This document shows positions 51,224 through 61,500 of a stretch of DNA of 64,000 nucleotides, piece after piece. Source of the stretch: Fimbriimonas ginsengisoli Gsoil 348 (GTDB taxonomy: Bacteria > Armatimonadota > Fimbriimonadia > Fimbriimonadales > Fimbriimonadaceae); assembly GCA_945881865.1 (NCBI GenBank), contig CAMCVK010000003.1, forward strand, positions 62,001 to 126,000, in the 5' to 3' direction. The position numbers and the translations under genes are program-made. Below the pieces are notes generated by a model, which searched no databases, was not told where the DNA came from, and worked only from the letters and a program-made list of their open reading frames with translations. Position 1 is the stretch's first letter. The number at the start of each line of letters is the position of its first letter.

Positions 51224-52246
51224 CTAGCCAGACTTTTCGAGGCAGACGCGGATGACTTCGCTGGCGTACTCTTCCGTGCTCGCCGTGCCGCCCATGTCGC
51301 CGGTTAGCACCTTCCCTTCGGCGCAGACTCGAAGGACCGCGCCGCCGATGTGGTCGGCGGTGACGTTCTCGCCTAGGTGGCGCAGCATCATAAGGGCTGA
51401 GAAAAGCAATGCCGTTGGGTTCGCCAGGCCTTTGCCTGCAATGTCGGGGGCCGAGCCGTGCACGGCTTCGAAGACCGCGCAATTCTCGCCAATGTTCGCC
51501 CCGGCGGCAAGGCCAAGACCGCCGACCAGGCCAGCACAAAGGTCGCTCACGATGTCGCCGTATAGGTTCTCGGTGACAATCACGTCGAATTGCTCCGGAC
51601 GCGTCACCAACTGCATGCAGCAGTTATCGACGATGATGTCGTCGGCGGTGATGTCCGGGTATTCCACGGCCGCCTTATAGAACTCTTCCAAGAACATTCC
51701 GTCGGTCAGCTTCATGATGTTCGCCTTGTGGACGGCGGTCAGCCGCTTTCGCTTCTGGGCGCGCACCATCTCGAAGGCGTATTTGAACAATCGCTGGCAA
51801 CCGGGCCGGGTGATCACTTTGATCGCCTGCGCTATGTCTTTGTGCGGCTGGAACTCAATGCCGGCGTACAGATCCTCTGTGTTCTCGCGCACGATGATCA
51901 GATCGATCCGCGTGTCCTGGAAGTGGCCCTTTGCTCCCGGGATCGACCGCGTGGGACGCACGTTGGCAAAGAGATCTAGCGCCTTGCGAAGGGCGACGTT
52001 AGCGCTGGTGTGGCCCTTGCCCACCGGGGTCGCGGTTGGGCCCTTCAGTGCGATTCCGAGCTCACGAACCGCGTTCAGGGTCTCTTCCGGCATTGCCGGC
52101 AGTCCTTTGTCGATGGCGGGCTGGCCGGCTTCGAGGGGCACCCACTCGGGACAGAACCCATTGGCCTCCAAAATGCGTTGGACGGCGGCGGTGATTTCGG
52201 GACCAATGCCGTCGCCGGGGATGAGGCCAATTTTGAGAGCATTCAC
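51224..52246 (-). CDS. NAD-type isocitrate/isopropylmalate dehydrogenase, probably isocitrate dehydrogenase
   Basis: A 340-residue beta-decarboxylating dehydrogenase. IGLIPGDGIGPEITAAVQRI opens the fold. The substrate loop GKGHTSANVALRKALDLFAN with NVRPTRSIPG matches the NAD isocitrate branch (Ser-Asn pair). IIVRENTEDLYAGIEF, VHKANIMKLTDGMFLEEF and ENLYGDIVSDLCAG are conserved active-site blocks. GSAPDIAGKGLANPTALLFS also fits. It converts isocitrate to 2-oxoglutarate in the TCA cycle, alongside sdhA and sucC in this window. Isopropylmalate or homoisocitrate dehydrogenase is less likely. The ATG at 52246 is followed upstream by the divergent subtilase promoter. Confidence 0.88.
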   Translation of the reverse strand: MNALKIGLIPGDGIGPEITAAVQRILEANGFCPEWVPLEAGQPAIDKGLPAMPEETLNAVRELGIALKGPTATPVGKGHTSANVALRKALDLFANVRPTRSIPGAKGHFQDTRIDLIIVRENTEDLYAGIEFQPHKDIAQAIKVITRPGCQRLFKYAFEMVRAQKRKRLTAVHKANIMKLTDGMFLEEFYKAAVEYPDITADDIIVDNCCMQLVTRPEQFDVIVTENLYGDIVSDLCAGLVGGLGLAAGANIGENCAVFEAVHGSAPDIAGKGLANPTALLFSALMMLRHLGENVTADHIGGAVLRVCAEGKVLTGDMGGTASTEEYASEVIRVCLEKSG

Positions 52247-52373
52247 CCCTTGAATTCTGCGTTATTTCGGGACAAATGCTCTGAAAAAACTGAGCCTATT
52301 CGATCGATTCCTAGTATGATTCTCGTAAAGAATGTATGGGTCCGTTGGCCCATGCGCTGGACAGGAATCGCTC

Positions 52374-53990
52374 ATGAAATTAGCTCGCATCTCACTTCTC
52401 GCCATCGGGCTCGGAGTCGTTGCTTCCGCGTGGGCGGAAGTTCCGGTCCCGACCGTCCCTTACAACACGACTCAACTGATCGTTAAGCTCAAGCCCGGCA
52501 CATCGGCCGAGCTCGTGAGCGGCCCGATTGGTGCCCGCGTCTCGCGGAACCTTGGCTTCGGCGACTGGTACGCCATCACCCCTTCCAGAAACTGGTCGCT
52601 CAAGCAGCTGGCTTCTTACCTTGACCAAAATCGCCTGGTCGAGGCCGTCGAGTACGACGTTAAGTACGAGATGTTCCGGAACGTCAACGACCCAGACGCT
52701 TCTCGACAGTGGCACCTCAACACGATCAACTCGCCCGCATCGTGGAACCTCACGATTGGCACGCCGAACGTGAAGATTGCGATCATCGACAGCGGATTGG
52801 ACTTCCGCCATCCGGAATTTGTCAACAAGTCGATTGACGCGCCGGACTTCTCGGACAACGACAACTCCTCGCAAACCGGTCCCTCGGATTCTGGCCACGG
52901 AACCCACTGCGCCGGAATTGCCGCCGCAAACACAAATAACGGAGTTGGCATTGCCGGCGTGGGTTACAACAGCGCGATCATCGGCATCAAGGTGTTCCCG
53001 AACTCGTTCGCGGCAAACATTTCTTCGGCCATCCGATACGCCGCCGATCAAGGGGCGAAGGTCATTTCGATGAGCCTCGGTGGCTATGGCCGCAGCCAGG
53101 CCATGCAGGACGCCTGCACCTACGCCTGGAACAGAGGCGTCGTCGTAATGGCAGCTGCCGGCAACGATAACCTCGATGCAGCCCAGAATCCGGCGTACCC
53201 GGCGAACTACGACAATGTGCTTTCGGTCGCTTCGACGACGATCACCGACGCCAAGTCCGGCTTCTCCAACTACAGCGGAACCCTGATTGACGTCGCCGCT
53301 CCGGGCAGCGAAATCCTTAGCACGTGGCCCTCGGACCAGGGCTCGTATGCGACCCTCAGCGGAACGTCAATGGCGTGCCCGGTCGTTGCCGGTGTGGCCG
53401 GTCTCGCCTGGGGTTATGCTCCCGCCGGAACCAGGGCTCAGGACATCGTCGACGCCATCACGCTCACTTCGAGAAGGGTCGGTAACTTCGTGAAGTTTGG
53501 TCGGGTGGATGCTTTCCGCGCCGTCGACTACCTAACGCTCTCGGTCCCCTACCCGGCAACCCTCACGCAGACCGGTGTGACCTTCGGCACGCAGACCTCC
53601 AGCAATCCGCTCACGATTCGATCTGCCGCCGTAAATGGTATCGGTCAAGTTGCAGGCGCCTGGATGGACTACCGGATGCCAAGCCAGCCGTATGCGCAAC
53701 TGCGGTCGAGCACGATCAGCTTCGACTTCAACCCGATCACCGGAGGAACCGCACAGGTCTACCTTTGGGTTCCGGCAACGAGCAAGTTTGAGCTCGTTCA
53801 GGCGATTCCCGCGGCAAACGGAAAGGCAACGCTCTCGCTTGGCCAGCTTCCCAGCAAGTACATCTCGGCCGGTTCGATCAAGGTCATGACCCGCGTCATC
53901 CTTCCGGTCCTGTCGGGACGAAATCCCAGCCAGTTCAACTTCCGGGTGACGAGGGCTTCGGCCATCTTCTCCTACAAGAAGAACCCGTAA
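52374..53990 (+). CDS. Secreted subtilisin-like serine protease (S8)
   Basis: A 538-residue exported protease. The signal peptide ends near SAWA (residue 21), followed by an inhibitor_I9-like propeptide (TTQLIVKLKPGTSAELVSGP) to about residue 105. The catalytic triad is Asp139 (AIIDSGLDFRHPEF), His175 (DSGHGTHCAGIAA) and Ser332 (LSGTSMACPVVAG), with oxyanion Asn264 (AAAGNDN). A C-terminal beta-rich domain of about 150 residues follows. ATG 52374 has AGGA 7 nt upstream; the frame open from 52332 is not needed. A likely promoter -10 TATGAT is near 52315. Confidence 0.92.
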   Translation: MKLARISLLAIGLGVVASAWAEVPVPTVPYNTTQLIVKLKPGTSAELVSGPIGARVSRNLGFGDWYAITPSRNWSLKQLASYLDQNRLVEAVEYDVKYEMFRNVNDPDASRQWHLNTINSPASWNLTIGTPNVKIAIIDSGLDFRHPEFVNKSIDAPDFSDNDNSSQTGPSDSGHGTHCAGIAAANTNNGVGIAGVGYNSAIIGIKVFPNSFAANISSAIRYAADQGAKVISMSLGGYGRSQAMQDACTYAWNRGVVVMAAAGNDNLDAAQNPAYPANYDNVLSVASTTITDAKSGFSNYSGTLIDVAAPGSEILSTWPSDQGSYATLSGTSMACPVVAGVAGLAWGYAPAGTRAQDIVDAITLTSRRVGNFVKFGRVDAFRAVDYLTLSVPYPATLTQTGVTFGTQTSSNPLTIRSAAVNGIGQVAGAWMDYRMPSQPYAQLRSSTISFDFNPITGGTAQVYLWVPATSKFELVQAIPAANGKATLSLGQLPSKYISAGSIKVMTRVILPVLSGRNPSQFNFRVTRASAIFSYKKNP

Positions 53991-54034
53991 GAATCAAGCG
54001 AAACGCTGACCTAGCCGCGCGCGTCCGAAGGGAT

Positions 54035-55258
54035 GTGCGCGGTTTCTTTTTGATCTTCTTTGCGGCAACGTTCGCCGCAACCGTCTGTGCCCAGTCTGAG
54101 CTCGGGAAGGGCCAGAAGAAAAACAACGGCGCCACCAATTCCGGTGGCAACTCTGGCGGTAAGCAGAACACCGGAGAGCGTAGCAACGGCTCGGGCAACC
54201 GAAACGGCGGCGGCTTTGGCGAGCGCAACTCGGGAGGAAACAACTCCGGCGGAAGCCAGAACTCCGGCGGAGGATTCGGCAACCGAAACTCCGGTGGCGG
54301 CCAAAACAATGGCGGCGGCTTTGGCGAGCGCAACTCGGGCGGAAATAATTCCGGCGGAAGCCAGAACTCCGGTGGCGGTTTCGGCAACCGAAATTCGGGC
54401 GGAACGCAAAACGGCGGCGGCTTTGGTAGCCGCAACGACGGCAACCGAAACACGGGCATCCGCGACTTTGGCGGTGAGCGATCCGGTGTAGAGGTTCCGC
54501 AGCGCCCAAGCCGAATTGGCCGGGGAGAATCGCGTTATCAAGGCAGCAACAACGACCGCAACTTTGGCGAGCGAGCCGCCGAACCCAACTTCCGCGGAAT
54601 CCCGCGCGACTTTGGCAGCCGAGACGACCGCCAAGTTCTTCGCCAGGACGGACTCCGGCGGCCCATCATTAGCGGAGTCCGAAGCGGCTACTACCACTAC
54701 GATTCGAACTGGAGCGACAACCGGTTCTGCTACCCGCGCTACGTTTTCAATCCATACACGACGGTGACCATCTACCCCTCGCCTTGGTACGGCTACTACA
54801 GCCTGCCGGCCTACATCTCCGCCGACCGCTGCTCCGACATCCGGCCGACCTTCTTCAGCTTCAGCTGGTCGAACATCAGCAACAACTACTCGAACGACCG
54901 CGCGCTCGACAGTGCGTTGCGAGACATTCGAAGCCTGTTCCGCCGCGCCGATGAGGACATCGTCGACGACCTGGTTCCTCGAAACGGAACCGTCGCAATC
55001 TACTTCGACGGTGACTTCCGCTACAGCCTGGAAACCGACGACTTTGCCGACCTGCTGCTCGACGGCGCGGACAACGTTCGCACCACCGACTACCGGATCA
55101 ATCGAATTGCCTACGAGGATCGATTCGTGAAGGTGTACGCCTCGCAGAGCTACCGAGATCCCTGGGGCGTCACGCGGTTCACCTACCACACGTTCGTGCT
55201 GGAAAAAGAGCGACGTCGCTACGTCATCCGCGCATTCGGCACCGGATCACCGTTCTGA
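54035..55258 (+). CDS. Exported Gly/Asn/Ser-rich repeat protein
   Basis: A 407-residue protein from GTG 54035 (GAAGGGAT upstream). MRGFFLIFFAATFAATVCAQ is a signal peptide. Residues 25-150 are low complexity, built of NSGG/GGGFG/RN units. The C-terminal half is folded-looking and aromatic, with tyrosine-rich SGYYHYDSNWSDNRFCYPRY followed by YPSPWYGYYSLPAY, then an acidic helical part (ALRDIRSLFRRADEDIVDDL). Not assigned to a family; a cell-surface or matrix protein is plausible. It follows the secreted protease in the same direction, 44 bp later. Confidence 0.65.
   Translation: MRGFFLIFFAATFAATVCAQSELGKGQKKNNGATNSGGNSGGKQNTGERSNGSGNRNGGGFGERNSGGNNSGGSQNSGGGFGNRNSGGGQNNGGGFGERNSGGNNSGGSQNSGGGFGNRNSGGTQNGGGFGSRNDGNRNTGIRDFGGERSGVEVPQRPSRIGRGESRYQGSNNDRNFGERAAEPNFRGIPRDFGSRDDRQVLRQDGLRRPIISGVRSGYYHYDSNWSDNRFCYPRYVFNPYTTVTIYPSPWYGYYSLPAYISADRCSDIRPTFFSFSWSNISNNYSNDRALDSALRDIRSLFRRADEDIVDDLVPRNGTVAIYFDGDFRYSLETDDFADLLLDGADNVRTTDYRINRIAYEDRFVKVYASQSYRDPWGVTRFTYHTFVLEKERRRYVIRAFGTGSPF
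54206..54412 (+). repeat. Tandem 105/102-bp coding repeat
   Basis: Two long units start at 54206 and 54311, each encoding GGGFGERNSGGNNSGGSQ followed by NSGGGFGNRNSGG. A third start (GGGFGSRN) is at 54413. Each unit also splits into two GGGFG half-units. Copy number may vary between strains. Confidence 0.75.
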
Positions 55259-55275
55259 TCCGGTAACGTAGCCAC

Positions 55276-56145
55276 ATGATCGCAATGGTGGTTGCTTGCC
55301 TCGCCTTCCCTTCGGATTTCTCGTCGCTTAAGGTCACGGAAGTGGCGAAGGGATTCATGTTTACCGAGGGCCCGGTTTGGACTCGCCAGTCCACCGTCAT
55401 CTTCAGCGACATTCCGGGCAATAAGCTCTACGAATATGACCCGGCGACGAAAGCCACGAAGGTCTTCCGCGAGAACAGCGCGAACGCGAACGGAAACACG
55501 CTTTCGCCCGAAGGCGTGCTCTTCACCTGTGAGCATGGCAGTCGGACAGTCACCAAGACGGTCGGCGGCAAGGTAAGCCCCGTCGCCGAGACGTTCGAAG
55601 GCAAGCGACTGAACAGCCCTAACGATGTGGCCATTACCAAGAACGGCACCGCCTACTTCACCGATCCGCCCTACGGAATTGACCCAAGCAAAGCCGACCT
55701 TCCGCACAACGGAGTCTACAAGCTGTCTCCCGGCGGTCAACCAGAGCTCCAGTTCAAAGGCTTCAACCGTCCGAACGGAATCGTTTTTTCGCCTAACGAG
55801 AAGCGCTGCTACGTAAGCGATACGTCCACCAACTCGGTCAACGTCTTCGACGTCGTGAAAGGCGATCTGGTGAACCCGAAACCGTTTGTCACCGTTCAGC
55901 CGACCGGCCGAGGTAGCGCCGACGGAATCCGGGTCGACAAGAAGGGCAACCTCTACGTCACCTCGGGCGGCGGTGTCCACGTTTATGACCCGAAGGGCGC
56001 TGTCCTGGGCATCATTTCCACCCCGCAAACGCCGACCAACTGCGCCTTTGGCGGCAGAGATGGCAAAACACTTTACATCACCGCCGGAACGGCCCTCTAC
56101 TCGGTTGAAGTTCCCATCGCAGGGGTTCGGCCGGGCATCAAGTAG
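55276..56145 (+). CDS. SMP-30/gluconolactonase-family protein
   Basis: A 289-residue six-bladed propeller of the SMP-30/gluconolactonase/LRE family. FMFTEGPVWTRQSTVIFSDI carries the N-terminal metal Glu (EGP). GKRLNSPNDVAITKNGTAYF carries the Asn-Asp metal site, and TDPPYGID and GSADGIRVDKKGNLYVTSGG the third (DG). Members hydrolyse sugar lactones or related esters with Ca or Zn. MIAMVVACLAFPSDF is a possible short leader. It lies 17 bp after the Gly-rich gene and 17 bp before sucC, so a run of co-directional genes continues. A sugar-lactone role would fit the MDR sugar dehydrogenases, but is an inference. Confidence 0.85.
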   Translation: MIAMVVACLAFPSDFSSLKVTEVAKGFMFTEGPVWTRQSTVIFSDIPGNKLYEYDPATKATKVFRENSANANGNTLSPEGVLFTCEHGSRTVTKTVGGKVSPVAETFEGKRLNSPNDVAITKNGTAYFTDPPYGIDPSKADLPHNGVYKLSPGGQPELQFKGFNRPNGIVFSPNEKRCYVSDTSTNSVNVFDVVKGDLVNPKPFVTVQPTGRGSADGIRVDKKGNLYVTSGGGVHVYDPKGAVLGIISTPQTPTNCAFGGRDGKTLYITAGTALYSVEVPIAGVRPGIK

Positions 56146-56162
56146 GTAACCTCTCCTCGACG

Positions 56163-57317
56163 ATGAAGCTCCACGAATACCAGTCGAAAGAACTGTTGGC
56201 CAAGTATGGCGTTCCCGTGCCGGGGGGCGAGGTCGCGCTGAACGGCGAAGAAGCGAAGGCGATTGCCGAGAAGTTCGGCGGCAAGGTCGTGGTGAAGGCC
56301 CAGGTTTTGATGGGCGGACGAGGCAAAGCCGGCGGCGTGAAGCTGTTCGATGACGCCGAAGCCGCCGGTACGTTTGCCGGTGAGCTCATCGGGAAGCGCC
56401 TCATCAGCATTCAGAACCCAGACGGCATGATCGTCGAAAAGGTGCTGGTCGCCGAGCTGATCGACATTGCGCAAGAGTTTTATGTATCGGTGCTGCTGGA
56501 CCGAAACATCCAAAAGACCATCGTCATGATCTCCGCCGAGGGCGGCGTCGAGATCGAGGAAGTCGCCGAGAACCACCCGGACGCCATCGTCAAACTGGCC
56601 GTGGACCCCAAGTGGGGCCTCAGCGACTATGAGATTCGCGAAGCCGTGATTCGGGCGAACATCCCCAAGCCGGCCCGCAACCAGATGGTTTCGATGATCA
56701 AGAAGCTGGTGCAGGCTTACGAAGCCGCCGACGCCGAGATGATCGAGATCAACCCGTGCGCGCTGACCCCGGACGGCAAACTACTGGCCGCCGACGCCAA
56801 GGTTTCCATCGACGACAACTCGCTTTTCCGCCGACCCGAGTACCAATCGGCCAGCGGCGACAGCGCCGAAGACCCGATTGAGAGCGAAGCCAACCGACGC
56901 GGAATCGCCTACGTTCGGCTTGGCGGCGAAATCGGAATTATGGGCAACGGGGCCGGCCTCGTGATGCAGAGCATCGACGAGATTGCTGCCGCCGGTGGCA
57001 AAGCCGCGAACTTCCTCGACGTGGGCGGCGGAGCCCAGGCCGACCGCGTTCAGAGCTGCATGGAAGTCATCCTGATGGACCCCAACATCAAGGGCATCTT
57101 CATCAACATCTTTGGCGGCATCACCCGCGTCGACCAGGTTGCGCTCGGCGTGCTGGAAGCCTTCAGCAAGATGAACGTGACGATTCCGGTTGTTGCGCGA
57201 ATCGAAGGCACCGCCGTCGAAGAGGGCCGAAAGATCCTTGCTGGTTCGCAAATCATTCCGGCCGAGACGGTTCAGGAAGCCGCCGCCAAGATCGTTGAGC
57301 TGGCCAACGCAGCCTGA
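56163..57317 (+). CDS. sucC: Succinate-CoA ligase (ADP-forming) subunit beta
   Basis: A 384-residue protein. The ATP-grasp domain opens MKLHEYQSKELLAKYGVPVP, with KVVVKAQVLMGGRGKAGGVK binding nucleotide. EINPCALTPDGKLLAADAKV holds Mg ligands, and the C-terminal CoA-ligase domain has GEIGIMGNGAGLVMQSIDEI and FINIFGGITRVDQVALGVLE. It forms succinate and ATP from succinyl-CoA with SucD in the TCA cycle. Length is normal. The usual partner sucD does not follow; the next gene is a methyltransferase, so sucD must be elsewhere. Confidence 0.95.
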   Translation: MKLHEYQSKELLAKYGVPVPGGEVALNGEEAKAIAEKFGGKVVVKAQVLMGGRGKAGGVKLFDDAEAAGTFAGELIGKRLISIQNPDGMIVEKVLVAELIDIAQEFYVSVLLDRNIQKTIVMISAEGGVEIEEVAENHPDAIVKLAVDPKWGLSDYEIREAVIRANIPKPARNQMVSMIKKLVQAYEAADAEMIEINPCALTPDGKLLAADAKVSIDDNSLFRRPEYQSASGDSAEDPIESEANRRGIAYVRLGGEIGIMGNGAGLVMQSIDEIAAAGGKAANFLDVGGGAQADRVQSCMEVILMDPNIKGIFINIFGGITRVDQVALGVLEAFSKMNVTIPVVARIEGTAVEEGRKILAGSQIIPAETVQEAAAKIVELANAA

Positions 57318-57370
57318 AAAGCGATTCCGGTAACGTCTTCGGAGATGGTTTGCGCTGAGCTTTCCGGGGC

Positions 57371-58111
57371 GTGCCGGCTTTGAATCCGGCCGAGTATGAC
57401 CGGATGTATGCCCTGGAAGACGGCTACTGGTGGTTTGTTGGCCGCCGCCAGTTGGCCCTTGGGCTGTTGGGGCGGTTCGCCGCGCCGCAGACGGAGTTGC
57501 TCGACCTCGGCTGCGGTACCGGCGTCGTCATGCAGCATGCGGCTTCGAACTTCCGGGTTTCCGGCCTTGATATGAGCGAGCAAGCTTTGCGCTATTCGGC
57601 TTCGCGGGGCATCAAGAATCTGGTCCAGGCGGATGGCACCAAGCTTCCTTTTGGCGAGGGGCAGTTTGGGGCGGTGATCGCGCTGGATATCTTTGAGCAT
57701 ATCGACCAGGACGAGGTTGCGTTCGCCGAGACGTTTCGCTGCCTGAAGCCGGGGGGCGTTTTGGTGCTGAGTGTTCCGGCGTACCCCATGCTTTGGGGGC
57801 CGCACGACGTCGCCCTGCACCACTTCCGGCGATACCGGCGGGCGGAGCTGGCGGGCAAGCTCCGGGCGGCGGGATTCGAGGTTCCGGTGCTTTCGTTTGC
57901 GGTGTTTTGGCTGTTCCCGCTGGTTTTGCTCAGCCGCCTGCTGGATAAGCTGCGGTCGGGCAAGGCCGAGGCGCGGCTGCCGTCGGTTCCAGGCTGGCTC
58001 AACGCCGCGCTGGGTCGGTTGCAGGGTCTCGAGGGCCGGCTGATTTTCGGCGCAGGCGTGCGGTACCCGTGGGGCAGCAGCCTGGTGGCCGTCGCCCGCA
58101 AGCCCAGGTAA
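57371..58111 (+). CDS. Class I SAM-dependent methyltransferase
   Basis: A 246-residue methyltransferase from GTG 57371. The SAM motif I is ELLDLGCGTGVVMQHA near residues 42-57, then VSGLDMSEQALRYS and VIALDIFEHIDQDEVAFAET. LKPGGVLVLSVPAYPMLWGP and HHFRRYRRAELAGKLRAAGF are typical of the subgroup often found with polysaccharide genes. A hydrophobic C-terminal helix VFWLFPLVLLSRLLD suggests membrane association. Substrate unknown. It ends 14 bp before a tRNA gene. Confidence 0.82.
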   Translation: MPALNPAEYDRMYALEDGYWWFVGRRQLALGLLGRFAAPQTELLDLGCGTGVVMQHAASNFRVSGLDMSEQALRYSASRGIKNLVQADGTKLPFGEGQFGAVIALDIFEHIDQDEVAFAETFRCLKPGGVLVLSVPAYPMLWGPHDVALHHFRRYRRAELAGKLRAAGFEVPVLSFAVFWLFPLVLLSRLLDKLRSGKAEARLPSVPGWLNAALGRLQGLEGRLIFGAGVRYPWGSSLVAVARKPR

Positions 58112-58125
58112 AATGGCTCTAGCCC

Positions 58126-58201
58126 GGGGATATAGCTCAGTTGGTAGAGCGCTGCAATCGCACTGCAGAGGTCAGGGGTTCGAATCCCCTTATCTCCACC
58201 A
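58126..58201 (+). tRNA. tRNA-Ala (anticodon CGC)
   Basis: Acceptor GGGGATA pairs with TATCTCC (one G-T). D arm is AGCTCAGTTGGTAGAGC, and anticodon stem CTGCA/TGCAG encloses loop ATCGCAC, giving CGC for codon GCG. T arm is AGGGG-TTCGAAT-CCCCT. CCA is encoded at 58199-58201. The cloverleaf is complete. Confidence 0.95.
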
Positions 58202-58513
58202 ATTCCTGCCTAAGCAAATTCGGAATCCGTTAGTTGCTCAGGCAAGATCACACAACTTGAGCGCGATGGCCCCGCATTTCCGCAGCTCGCGGAGTAGCCG
58301 CAGCCGGTAGGGCATGCGATAAAGCACACAGAAGCAAGCCAGCAAGCGATCAACAAAGCCGGACGAAAGCGCACGGGAGGTCATGGCATCTTCGATCAGG
58401 CAAATGAAGGCCGGGCGACTAAACCAGATTCCCGGGTGACAGCCAGCTCGGGGTGAACGCCGATCCGAAGAGCTTAAGTACCTAAGGCTTCGTTAGACTG
58501 CTAGAATGAAGTT
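58202..58513. other. Gene-free stretch after the tRNA
   Basis: About 310 bases with no convincing gene, RNA or repeat. Local short inverted segments (for example GCAGCTCGCGG) are weak. No integrase remnant or copy of the tRNA 3' end was recognised. It is the junction between the core genes and the low-GC helicase gene. Confidence 0.5.
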
Positions 58514-61500
58514 GTGCCTCAGTTCGACCGTGACCTCGTGTGTAGCAGACTCGGCGAGTTTCGCCGCAACCTGCTGGACACGAGCCTACGTAACCGCCTG
58601 ATCAACTTCAGAGCACGGACTAAGGCTGGAAAGCCGCTGGACAAGGTCGTCGAAATCCATGGTGAGGATCCGGTCGAAATCGTAAGGATCCTGGTGACCT
58701 TAGGGAAGGCAATGAGCTTCTTAGGTCGACCTGATCCAAAAGGAACGAGACAAGGTGAAGCGGGATTTGACGAGTTCTCCGTTGCGGAAAACTACTCGGA
58801 GTCTGTAGACAAAGCAGATCTTAAGCTAAACACGCGTGACACAGTCAGTGCCCTCCAACGGAAGCTAACAAAGATCCATCGGGATGCGCGCGTAGCACTT
58901 GAGGAGCAGGGAGTGAACATCCTGTTTCTGGCTCTGGGGTCTCTCGTTTGGCATGAGGAACAAAAGCCAGAAGAAGAACGAAGGGCCCCCTTGGTTCTGC
59001 TACCAGTCACCTTGGAGCGCACAGCAGGCGGAGCGTTCCGCCTTAAGTGGGATGGCGGTGATCCAGTCGGCAACCTGTCTATCGCTGCGAAAGTGAAGGC
59101 GGAGTATGGCCTTACGCTACCGCCGTTGCCCGATGAGCTAGAGATTGCAGCCTACATGGCCTTGATCCAAGGCTCAATCATCTCACGCCCCACTTGGCGA
59201 GTCGAACGTGATTCGGTGAGCCTCGCGTTCTTCAGCTACGCTAAGTTCCTGATCCACGTCGACCTCGATGTTCGTACTTGGCCGCCTGACGATCACCCTT
59301 GCGATCATTTGACGTTCGGTGCCCTCCTCGATAGCGGATTTGATGAACCAGATGACGCGATCTCTGACCAGGCACACCTTGATCCTATCCGTCCATCCCG
59401 AGAGGTCTGCGAAGTCTACGACGCGGACGGGAGCCAAACGCTGGCAATTCTGGAAGCGGCTTCAGGACGCTCCATGGTCATCGAGGGTCCTCCAGGAACG
59501 GGTAAGTCACAAACCATCACAAACCTCATTGCCGAGTATGTGGGAGCAGGAAAGAAGGTCCTCTTTGTAGCGGAAAAGGCTGCGGCGCTCGACGTCGTCT
59601 TCCGTCGGCTTCGAGAGGCACACCTAGGTGATGCCTGCCTTGAGCTTCACAGCAACAAAACCAACAAAAAGGCGTTTTATGGTGAACTCAAGCGAACTGT
59701 ATCCCTCGCAGCCCCCAGAACTGCTAACGCGGAAACGGATCTCAAGCGGCTCGATCAGTCGAAACAACAACTAAACGCCTACGCAGAGGCCGTGAACACG
59801 CCGGTGCGAGAGAGAAGCATCACGCCTCGCTATGCCATGGGGCGGCTTATTGCATTAGGCAAGGAAGAGACACCTGAAGGTCGACATGACTTTTCAAGAA
59901 TGCACGGCTGGGACGAGCAGGCATTCCAGGAGAGAAAAGTCGCTGTTGAGAAGTTGCAGAACCAGGTCTCAAGAATTGGCCAGCCCCGCTCGCACCCATA
60001 TTTTGGTTGCACGCTCACGCATCTAATCCCCCAAGACAAGGAGGACATAGCGCGGATGCTTGCGTTGGCGGACGAGGCAGTGGCCAAACTTGCTCGGTCC
60101 GGCTCTGCGTTGGCAGAAAGACTGAGGGTTGAACTGCCAGTACTCCCCTCCGACGTGGAGAAGCTGAAGGAGTGGGCGCATTTCGTCGCAAATGCCCCCG
60201 ACGTAACGGGGGTCCCAGTGGATCATCCTGACTGGTCCACATCGGACGAAGAGATCCGCACCCTCATTTCCACCGGTCGGCGGCTTACCGAGATTGAATC
60301 TGAACTTGGTCCTGACTCTTCCGGTCGCCTAGCTCGAGACATCTCGGGACTCCAGCGTCTTCTATGTTTCGAAGGCTTGTTGGTCTCGCCTTCACACGGT
60401 CGACGCCCGAGCCCGAGTTTGCTCGAACGGCTTCAGATTGCTTTCGAACAAATGCAGTTTACGATGGACAGGGCCAGCGTCCTCTCGACTACTCTCGGCA
60501 TGTCGCGGCCCGGAAGTCTCTCTGAAGTTGAGCCGATAGTTTTGGCCGCCAAAAGATTATCGACGGCACCAGAGACGAGGGGTATCCACGTTGCCGAGCC
60601 AGGGTGGCTAGAAAGCGAACAAACTATACATGAGGCACTATCTGCAGCAAGAACCGCTCAGACCCTCAGGCAGCGTTACGGGCACAGCCTCTCTTCCACC
60701 GCCTGGGAAGCCGATTTCACTTCGGATCTCAGCGTAATTCGGCATCATAGCTCCAGCATGCTCCGGTTCCTAAACGGTTCGTACCGTGGCGCGATGGCTC
60801 GAACGGGTGCCCTCTACCAGACTCCTCCGAAAGATCCTCAAGTAAGGATCGCTTCGTTACAGTCCGTCCTGGACGTGCGATCAGCTGAACAGATTCTAGG
60901 GAGACAACAGGGCCGATGCAGCATCCTTTTCGGCGAAGCATGGAAAGGAGCCGCGTCGAAGATAGATCAACTGGAGGCCGCTGCTTCCTGGACTATCGAG
61001 ATGCACCGCGCAGTTGATCAGGGAAAAGTCCCTCTTTCCGGTCTCCGGGCGATCGAACAAGGCGTTTCGTCCGTTTCTCTCGGGACAGCAGCCGAAGAGC
61101 TTCAAAGTGCCTCATCGGTGGCAGTCAATGTTATTCAGGACTTCCTTCGCCATGCAATCACCGAAAACTTCCTTCCTATCGATGTTAATCACTCAACAGA
61201 GTCCGCTGCGGCGTGGCTGATCGGCACATTCACGTCCCCTGTCCTGGAGATTTTCGAGTTGACGGGCTCCACGGATGTCATTCGCGCTCGGCGCACTCTG
61301 GACCTTATCGCAGAGGCTCAAGCCGCAAGGGATCTACTACAAGCCGCCCGGCCGGAAGCGCTAGGAACCCGTTGGTCGAGTTCTTCAACCAATTGGAACT
61401 CAATTGAGCTGATCCTCAATTGGGTAACGCGTTTTCGCAAGGATGTCTCGGAGGGGCGTCTTCCCCTAGGGTTGGTTGAGTTCTTCGCCGAGGAACGACC

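Noticed and set aside
54011-55189. 392-codon minus-strand Val/Ala-rich frame
   Set aside because: Arises from the GC-rich Gly/Asn repeats read backwards; the plus frame has a signal peptide and RBS.
58202-58513. Attachment-site duplicate of the tRNA-Ala 3' end
   Set aside because: No second copy of the T-arm/acceptor sequence was found in the gap; the distal end, if any, is beyond the window.
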